Source: an uncultured Veillonella sp.
GTDB lineage: Bacteria > Bacillota > Negativicutes > Veillonellales > Veillonellaceae
Direction: 5' to 3'
Length of the DNA: 5,823 bases
Assembly (NCBI GenBank): GCA_900766125.1
Contig: CAAFUD010000066.1
Span: 1-5,823 of the forward strand
In this document: positions 1 through 5,823 of the stretch, one piece after another
Layout: every line of letters starts with the position of its first letter
Numbering within the stretch: the stretch's first letter is position 1
Program-made: the position numbers and the translations under genes
The notes under the pieces: model-generated
The model's database searches: none
What the model saw: the letters and a program-made list of their open reading frames with translations, nothing else
What the model was told of the DNA's origin: nothing

Positions 1-2
1 AT

Positions 3-78
<76 letters not shown>

Positions 79-84
79 AACCTA

Positions 85-115
85 GAAGCAAGCATAAAGC
101 TTGCTTCTTTTTTTT
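85..115 (+). terminator. Intrinsic terminator after tRNA-Val
   Basis: A perfect 9-bp stem, GAAGCAAGC (85-93) with GCTTGCTTC (99-107), closes a 5-base loop and is followed by eight T residues (108-115). It starts seven bases after the CCA end of the tRNA, as expected for the end of a tRNA transcription unit. It also isolates the downstream gene at 186 from tRNA transcription. Confidence 0.9.
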
Positions 116-131
116 GTATATGTGATATAAT
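101..131 (+). promoter_or_regulatory. Probable extended -10 promoter for the gene at 186
   Basis: A perfect TATAAT lies at 126-131, preceded by TG at 123-124, giving the extended -10 form TGnTATAAT. The best -35 match is TTGCTT (101-106) with a long 19-base spacer, so the extended -10 probably carries most of the recognition. The predicted start near 138 would give a leader of about 48 bases. The -35 region falls inside the 3' arm of the tRNA terminator hairpin, so the two signals are physically overlapped. Confidence 0.65.
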
Positions 132-185
132 AGTACCAGTTGTTTTGTTTGTGAATTTTAAAGAGTCTTATTTAGAGGAGGAACT

Positions 186-1094
186 ATGTTTTATACATTC
201 GGACGCTATAAACGTTCGCTACTTACAGTACTAGGTGTACTATTGGCATCTACACTCGCTACAGCAAGTGCTGCCACTATTAATATGAGCCAGTTAACAT
301 CAAATACCGCTCAACCGGTAGTCATTAACTCTATGCCATCCAATGTAGATACGACTACCCCTACATTACAAGCCGATAATAATGGTCAACCTATTTTGAA
401 GGTTGCAAATACACCTGTTTCAACTCCAATTGTTGGAACACCTGAAAAAGCGACTATCAATACTTCTAATTCTAATTATGATGGTCACTTAGATAATTTC
501 CCTAGTCGCAAAGTTACAATTGTTGTACCTGCAAAATTGCGCAACGAAAACACAGCCCAATTAGGTCGTTACATGACAGACCGTCTATCTAATACGCTTA
601 AGTATCCATACTATGATACAGCAATCGTAAGTACTAATACGCCAACAGCTGAAATTAGAGCTGTTGACCTTGCACAAATTGCAGCTGCACAAAATTCTGA
701 AATCGTTATTATGCCTGTACCATTACAAGACGTATATGTACAAATCAATGGTGTTAATAGCCCATATGCATATAATAATGATGATCGTGAAATGTATATC
801 GCCGCAAAGGTAAATGCACTTTTATATTATTACGATGTGAATGATCAAGTAATTCACACTGTACGCAGTGGATTCAATCAAACTGATGATTCCTTAACAA
901 TGCCAACACATAAGGCTGTATGGAACAAAGTTATGACTGTATTACTTGATAAATTACCATACAAACGTATTCCAACAGACCGCGACCGCTATCAAGCGCC
1001 TGGCATCAACTCTGAATCTCCAGTTGTACTTGACTTCCAAGTAGAACAACCTAGAAATACTGCTTACTCCTTAAAAGGTGTTAGCGTATTATAA
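186..1094 (+). CDS. Exported protein of unknown function, 302 aa
   Basis: I do not recognise this protein. The start is fixed by AGAGGAGG (174-181) four bases before the ATG. Residues 1-30 form a typical Sec signal peptide: positively charged GRYKR, a hydrophobic stretch (about 11-25) and a signal peptidase I site after ASA (27-29). There is no lipobox cysteine. Residues 31-105 are rich in Ser, Thr, Asn and Pro and look like a disordered linker. Residues 106-262 look folded, with alternating beta strands (KVTIVVPA, SEIVIMPVPL, AAKVNALLYYYDV) and helices. This resembles the alpha/beta layout of small periplasmic CsgG/LpoB-like proteins, but that is a guess from pattern only. It has its own promoter and a terminator right after the stop, so it is probably monocistronic. 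The product is likely periplasmic or surface-associated. Confidence 0.85.
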   Translation: MFYTFGRYKRSLLTVLGVLLASTLATASAATINMSQLTSNTAQPVVINSMPSNVDTTTPTLQADNNGQPILKVANTPVSTPIVGTPEKATINTSNSNYDGHLDNFPSRKVTIVVPAKLRNENTAQLGRYMTDRLSNTLKYPYYDTAIVSTNTPTAEIRAVDLAQIAAAQNSEIVIMPVPLQDVYVQINGVNSPYAYNNDDREMYIAAKVNALLYYYDVNDQVIHTVRSGFNQTDDSLTMPTHKAVWNKVMTVLLDKLPYKRIPTDRDRYQAPGINSESPVVLDFQVEQPRNTAYSLKGVSVL

Positions 1095-1102
1095 GAGACA
1101 CT

Positions 1103-1138
1103 AAAAAGACCGTTAAGCAATTGCTTAACGGTCTTTTT
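1103..1138. terminator. Bidirectional intrinsic terminator between convergent genes
   Basis: This is a perfect palindrome with two 18-base arms meeting at 1120/1121. It starts with AAAAAGACCG and ends with CGGTCTTTTT. The GC-containing stem is flanked by five A and five T residues, so a U-tract follows the hairpin on both strands. It begins 8 bases after the stop of the plus-strand gene (1094) and lies 26 bases beyond the stop of the minus-strand gene (1165), so it can end both transcripts. Confidence 0.9.
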
Positions 1139-1164
1139 GTATTCACCTATTAACGATACATAAC

Positions 1165-1521
1165 TTAGTGAATCAAGCCGATTAATCTAAGTTGATGCTC
1201 TGTAAAACCAGCATTTCTTAAAAGTGCAGTAAATGAACTACGGAAGGAATCAGATAAATCGCTTACGTAATAAATTGAATCATCATCTTTTGCACTTGCT
1301 GTACTTGTATTAGTAGTCGCAGCATATTTAGCATTATCAGCTTCATTTTGTTTAACCATGTTAGCTCTAAAAGCATCATTTGTAGGAGTTTCTACTGGTG
1401 GACGAACCGAGTCAGTATATTTATAACCATAAGATGCGTCTACATGTGTTCCTAGTGTAGATGCACCAAAACAGCATGCTAATACAGCAAAAGCAATGAA
1501 AGATTTTTTTGATACGTTCAT
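1165..1521 (-). CDS. Small exported protein of unknown function, 118 aa
   Basis: I do not recognise this protein. GGAGGT (plus-strand 1528-1533) lies six bases upstream of the ATG and supports the start. Residues 1-29 look like a signal peptide: KK at 5-6, then a hydrophobic stretch SFIAFAVLACCFGASTLG. Cleavage could be by signal peptidase I after VDA (27-29). The stretch VLAC (13-16) is a poor match to a lipobox, so a lipoprotein is possible but less likely. The mature part of about 89 residues is polar and low in complexity in the middle (NTSTASAKDDD, about 71-81). It ends in a more ordered, probably helical segment (SFRSSFTALLRNAGFTEHQL). There are no recognisable catalytic motifs. The gene stands alone, converging with the exported-protein gene at 186-1094. 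Confidence 0.8.
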   Translation of the reverse strand: MNVSKKSFIAFAVLACCFGASTLGTHVDASYGYKYTDSVRPPVETPTNDAFRANMVKQNEADNAKYAATTNTSTASAKDDDSIYYVSDLSDSFRSSFTALLRNAGFTEHQLRLIGLIH

Positions 1522-1548
1522 TAGAAAACCTCCAAATTAACACAATAA

Positions 1549-1567
1549 GTCATTAAATTTAAATGAC
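1549..1567. repeat. Operator-like inverted repeat upstream of the 118-aa gene
   Basis: GTCATT (1549-1554) and AATGAC (1562-1567) form an imperfect 19-base palindrome with an AT-only centre. It lies between the best -10 candidate and the ribosome binding site of the minus-strand gene, where a repressor could bind over the transcription start. The stem is too short and AT-rich to act as a terminator. Function is inferred from position only. Confidence 0.35.
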
Positions 1568-1574
1568 AAATTTT

Positions 1575-1601
1575 AGTATAAGTAGATGACCTTAATGTTA
1601 G
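1575..1601 (-). promoter_or_regulatory. Weak promoter candidate for the 118-aa gene
   Basis: On the minus strand TATACT (plus 1580 down to 1575) differs from the -10 consensus at one position. The only nearby -35 resemblance is CTAACA (plus 1601 to 1596) at a short 15-base spacing. Transcription would start near 1568, about 46 bases before the ATG. The 115-base spacer 1522-1636 offers no clearly better candidate. Confidence 0.35.
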
Positions 1602-1636
1602 ATGAGTGTTTCCTATAAACAAAATGAAATTCTATA

Positions 1637-1668
1637 GAAAAAGGCTAGCCCTATGGCTAGCCTTTTTC
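1637..1668 (-). terminator. Terminator at the end of the atp operon
   Basis: The core stem GGCTAGCC (1643-1650) pairs with GGCTAGCC (1655-1662) around a 4-base loop and is extended by A-T pairs to 14 bp (1637-1668). On the minus strand a run of five T residues follows the core hairpin. It starts one base beyond the atpC stop codon (1670-1672), so the operon ends with atpC. The flanking A and T runs are symmetric, so it could also stop transcription on the plus strand. Confidence 0.9.
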
Positions 1669-1669
1669 T

Positions 1670-2077
1670 TTATAGTTGTTTAGTTACATGCAAGCGCAAT
1701 AATGCACGTTGTAATGCCGCTTCTGCTCGCTCTACATCAATATCAGGTGTAGGATTAGCCAAACGGCCTTCAGCACGCTCTTTGGCACGCTGAGCACGTT
1801 CCACATCAATGGATGCTGGATCTTGGCAATCGGGTGTTACAATACTCACCTTATTATGTTCGATTTCACAGAAGCCACCAAATACGGCAAGTTCACGAGA
1901 TGTTCCATCTGGTTGATCTATGCGTAACGGTGCTAAATCTAATGCAATAATCATAGGTGCATGATTTGGCAAAATACCAAATTGACCATCGATAGCTTTA
2001 CCTACAAAGAATGTAGACTTACCTTCAAAGACAATCGCATCAGGTGTAATGATCTGTAGGGTCATAGGTTCCGCCAT
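1670..2077 (-). CDS. atpC: F-type ATP synthase subunit epsilon
   Basis: This is the epsilon subunit of the F1 sector, the foot of the central stalk. It contacts gamma and the c-ring and can inhibit ATP hydrolysis. The 135 residues match the family length. Residues 1-85 are the beta-sandwich domain, with the conserved GQFGILPNHAP at 31-41 and FGGF at 66-69. Residues 90-130 form the C-terminal two-helix hairpin. It contains IDVERA twice (90-95 and 113-118), fitting the I(L)DxxRA pattern linked to ATP binding by epsilon in thermophilic Bacillus; whether this protein binds ATP is inference. The ATG is preceded by AAGGGGG inside the atpD tail and lies 3 bases after the atpD stop, so the two are probably translationally coupled. 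It is the last gene of the operon. Confidence 0.96.
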   Translation of the reverse strand: MAEPMTLQIITPDAIVFEGKSTFFVGKAIDGQFGILPNHAPMIIALDLAPLRIDQPDGTSRELAVFGGFCEIEHNKVSIVTPDCQDPASIDVERAQRAKERAEGRLANPTPDIDVERAEAALQRALLRLHVTKQL

Positions 2078-2080
2078 GGA

Positions 2081-3523
<1,443 letters not shown>

Positions 3524-4378
3524 TTATTGCAAGGCATTAGCGCCACCAACGATTTCAGAAATTTCGTTTGTAATGCTAGATTGACGTAACTTGTTATATT
3601 CAAGGCCTAAGGAATCAATGAGTTCCCCTGCATTATCTGTAGCAGATGTCATAGCTGTCATACGAGCACCCAATTCACTTGCTGCAGATTGCAACAATCC
3701 ATTATAAACAGTAATCTCTAAATATTTTGGTAACAACGCCTCCAAGACAGATACAGCAGATGGCATGAAATCATACTCTTCGCCCTTTACCTCATCTTGT
3801 GGTTGCTCTATTGGCAACAAGCGCTCAGCCTGTGCAATTTGCGTCATAGAATTTACAAAACGTGTATAGATCATGATGACTTCGTCAACTTCATGACGTT
3901 CGTATAGTGAAAGTGCTTCATGCATAATGGCACGCGCATGTTCATAGGAAGGTTTATCAGAGAAGCCCGCATAGGACTTATCGATATGAATTCCTCTAGA
4001 TTTCATACTGTCTCTAGGCTTTTTACCTGCCGTGATAACACGGTATGTATCGGAAGATTTACCATGCAATTGTTCCATAGTAAACTTCAATACATTAGAC
4101 GAGAATGCCCCTGCAAGGCCCTTATCAGCACCTACTACGATATAGCATGTGCGTTTTATAGGGCGTACCTCTAACAAAGGACTGCTAAAGCCTTCTAAAT
4201 CACTATTAGACATATGACGCAAGATTTGCCCAATCTTCTCTGCGTAAGGACGTGTAGATTCCGCTTTTGTTTGTGCCCTACGAAGACGAGCTGAAGCAAC
4301 CATCTTCATCGCTTTTGTAATTTGTTGCGTATTGGTAACACTTTTTATGCGTTTTCGCAAATCTTGTGCACTAGCCAT
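3524..4378 (-). CDS. atpG: F-type ATP synthase subunit gamma
   Basis: Gamma is the rotating central shaft of F1, coupling proton or sodium flow through Fo to the catalytic changes in beta. The 284 residues are typical of the family. The N-terminal helix (about 1-58) carries the conserved pattern RIKSVTNTQQITKAMKMVA (10-28). The middle Rossmann-like domain contains GADKGLAGAF (83-92). The C-terminal helix (about 225-284) ends with the family signature ITNEISEIVGGANA (269-282). The N- and C-terminal helices form the coiled-coil shaft. The ATG is preceded by AAGGAGG (plus 4387-4393) at eight bases, lying in the end of atpA, and the gap from the atpA stop is only 3 bases, which suggests translational coupling. 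Confidence 0.98.
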   Translation of the reverse strand: MASAQDLRKRIKSVTNTQQITKAMKMVASARLRRAQTKAESTRPYAEKIGQILRHMSNSDLEGFSSPLLEVRPIKRTCYIVVGADKGLAGAFSSNVLKFTMEQLHGKSSDTYRVITAGKKPRDSMKSRGIHIDKSYAGFSDKPSYEHARAIMHEALSLYERHEVDEVIMIYTRFVNSMTQIAQAERLLPIEQPQDEVKGEEYDFMPSAVSVLEALLPKYLEITVYNGLLQSAASELGARMTAMTSATDNAGELIDSLGLEYNKLRQSSITNEISEIVGGANALQ

Positions 4379-4381
4379 ACA

Positions 4382-5823
4382 TTACGCCTCCTTATGAGAC
4401 ACTAATGTATGCGTAGAACCAAATGCTTCTACACATTCTGGGATTGCTTGCTTCAATAGATTTTCAGTATCTTCGTCAATTTTCTTAGACGTTTCAATAT
4501 TTGTGATGATTTCAGGATAGTTAGCTTTTATATAACGTAAAAGTTCAGCTTCAAACGCTAAAATATCATCCACTTGAATACTTGCTAAATATCCTTTTGT
4601 ACCAGCGTAAAGATTAATAACCATTTCTGCTACGCTCATAGGTTCATATTGACCTTGTTTTAACATTTCAGTCAAACGTTCACCACGATCTAATTGTGCT
4701 TTAGTAGCCGCATCAAGATCGGAACCGAACTGAGCGAAGGCAGCTAACTCACGATATTGAGCAAGGTCCAAACGCAATTGGCCTGCTACTTGTTTCATCG
4801 CTTTAGTTTGCGCACTACCACCTACACGGGATACGGACAAACCTACATCAACCGCTGGGCGGACGCCAGAGTAGAACATATCTGTACCCAAGAAAATTTG
4901 ACCATCAGTAATGGAAATTACGTTTGTTGGGATGTATTCAGAAACGTCACCTGCTTGTGTTTCAATGATTGGCAACGCAGTAATGGAACCTCCACCAAGT
5001 TCTGGTGAAAGTTTCGCAGCACGTTCTAATAGACGGCTGTGTAAGTAGAATACGTCGCCTGGATACGCTTCACGCCCTGGTGGACGGCGTAATAATAAAG
5101 ACATAGCACGGTAAGCAGCCGCTTGCTTAGTTAAGTCATCATATACACAAAGTACATGTTTGCCTTTGTACATGAAGTATTCACCCATAGCAACACCTGC
5201 GTACGGAGCGATGTATTGTAATGGAGCCCCTGTAGAAGCACTAGCAGAAACGACGATTGTATACTCCAACGCACCTGTTTCTTCCAATTTTTGTACTACA
5301 CGAGCTACGGTAGATTCTTTTTGACCAATTGCTACATAGATACAAATTACATCTTTACCTTTTTGATTGATAATTGTATCAAGAGCAATTGCAGTTTTAC
5401 CTGTACCACGGTCACCAATGATAAGCTCACGTTGGCCACGGCCAATTGGTACCATCGCATCAATCGCTTTCAAACCTGTTTGCAATGGTTCGTTTACAGA
5501 TTGACGATCCGCAATACCAGGCGCTGGATGTTCTACAGGACGACGTTCAGTCGCTTGAATAGCACCCTTGCCATCGATAGGTTGCCCCAATGGATTTACT
5601 ACACGACCAATAAGAGCATCACCTACTGGTACGTCCATAATTTTGCCAGTACGGCGTACTTCATCGCCTTCTTTAATCAAGAAGTCGTCACCAAGTAGTA
5701 CGGCACCAACATTGTCTAATTCTAAGTTCAAAACCAGGCCATATACGCCGTTTGGTAATTCTAACAATTCACCGGCCATGGCTTTTTCAAGACCATAATA
5801 TGGGCGATGCCATCCCCTACGTC
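4382..5823 (-). CDS. atpA: F-type ATP synthase subunit alpha, 5' end cut off and apparently frameshifted
   Basis: Alpha alternates with beta in the F1 hexamer, binds nucleotide at non-catalytic sites and supplies the arginine finger to beta. From the ATG at 5779 there are 465 codons. Numbered from there, the P-loop is GDRGTGKT (122-129), Walker B is HVLCVYDD (208-215), and the signature [10 protein letters not shown] (308-317) precedes the arginine finger R318 in SRVGGSAQ. The C-terminal helical domain is complete. Alpha normally has about 47 more N-terminal residues, so 5779 is not the natural start; it also lacks a ribosome binding site. The frame stays open upstream and gives YGLEKA, which belongs to the family. 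Before that the expected VGDGIAHI appears one frame over, so one base seems to be missing near 5797-5799. The true start is beyond 5823. Either a sequence error or a real frameshift would explain this. Confidence 0.95.
   Translation of the reverse strand, partial: RRGWHRPYYGLEKAMAGELLELPNGVYGLVLNLELDNVGAVLLGDDFLIKEGDEVRRTGKIMDVPVGDALIGRVVNPLGQPIDGKGAIQATERRPVEHPAPGIADRQSVNEPLQTGLKAIDAMVPIGRGQRELIIGDRGTGKTAIALDTIINQKGKDVICIYVAIGQKESTVARVVQKLEETGALEYTIVVSASASTGAPLQYIAPYAGVAMGEYFMYKGKHVLCVYDDLTKQAAAYRAMSLLLRRPPGREAYPGDVFYLHSRLLERAAKLSPELGGGSITALPIIETQAGDVSEYIPTNVISITDGQIFLGTDMFYSGVRPAVDVGLSVSRVGGSAQTKAMKQVAGQLRLDLAQYRELAAFAQFGSDLDAATKAQLDRGERLTEMLKQGQYEPMSVAEMVINLYAGTKGYLASIQVDDILAFEAELLRYIKANYPEIITNIETSKKIDEDTENLLKQAIPECVEAFGSTHTLVSHKEA

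Noticed and set aside
1675..1830. Duplicated IDVERA segment in epsilon as a recent internal duplication
   Set aside because: The two copies sit in the two helices of the normal C-terminal hairpin, the surrounding DNA differs, and similar helix patterns are usual in the epsilon family.
4376..4384. TAATG at the end of atpA as an overlapping start for atpG
   Set aside because: That ATG (plus 4381-4383) is out of frame with gamma; the ATG at 4378 has the correct frame and a good ribosome binding site distance.
5291..5698. 135-codon plus-strand open frame opposite atpA, and similar shorter ones at 2096-2467, 3347-3589, 3920-4174, 4757-5008 and 5568-5798
   Set aside because: All lie opposite conserved atp genes or their junctions and their translations look like reverse-complement shadows of those genes.

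Overview
The window looks like a chromosomal segment of a low-GC bacterium, most probably a member of the Negativicutes and perhaps Veillonella. That placement is inferred from the overall character of the F1 ATP synthase subunits, the AT-rich spacers and the strong AGGAGG-type ribosome binding sites. It has not been tested by any search.

Layout. Positions 3-78 hold a complete tRNA-Val (anticodon UAC) with its CCA tail encoded, followed at once by an intrinsic terminator. An extended -10 promoter then precedes a plus-strand gene (186-1094) for an exported protein of 302 residues that I do not recognise. A perfect 36-base palindrome (1103-1138) separates it from a convergent minus-strand gene (1165-1521) for a second small exported protein, also unrecognised. 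Upstream of that small gene are a weak promoter candidate and a short inverted repeat.

The rest of the window (1670-5823, minus strand) is the distal part of an F-type ATP synthase operon in the standard order atpA-atpG-atpD-atpC (alpha, gamma, beta, epsilon). The spacers are only 3, 18 and 3 bases, and a strong hairpin terminator begins just after the atpC stop codon. These four subunits form most of the soluble F1 motor: alpha and beta make the nucleotide-binding hexamer, gamma is the rotor shaft, and epsilon is the regulatory foot of the shaft. The delta and Fo genes would lie beyond the right edge.

The most notable observation is in atpA. The conserved alpha N-terminal motif (VGDGIAHI, then [12 protein letters not shown]) is present but split between two reading frames, as if one base were missing near 5797-5799. 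Either the sequence has an indel error or this copy of atpA is frameshifted. A second, smaller oddity in alpha is a P-loop reading GDRGTGKT where the family normally has GDRQTGKT. I found no mobile element, CRISPR array or defence system, and apart from the two unknown exported proteins nothing that looks like a new system.
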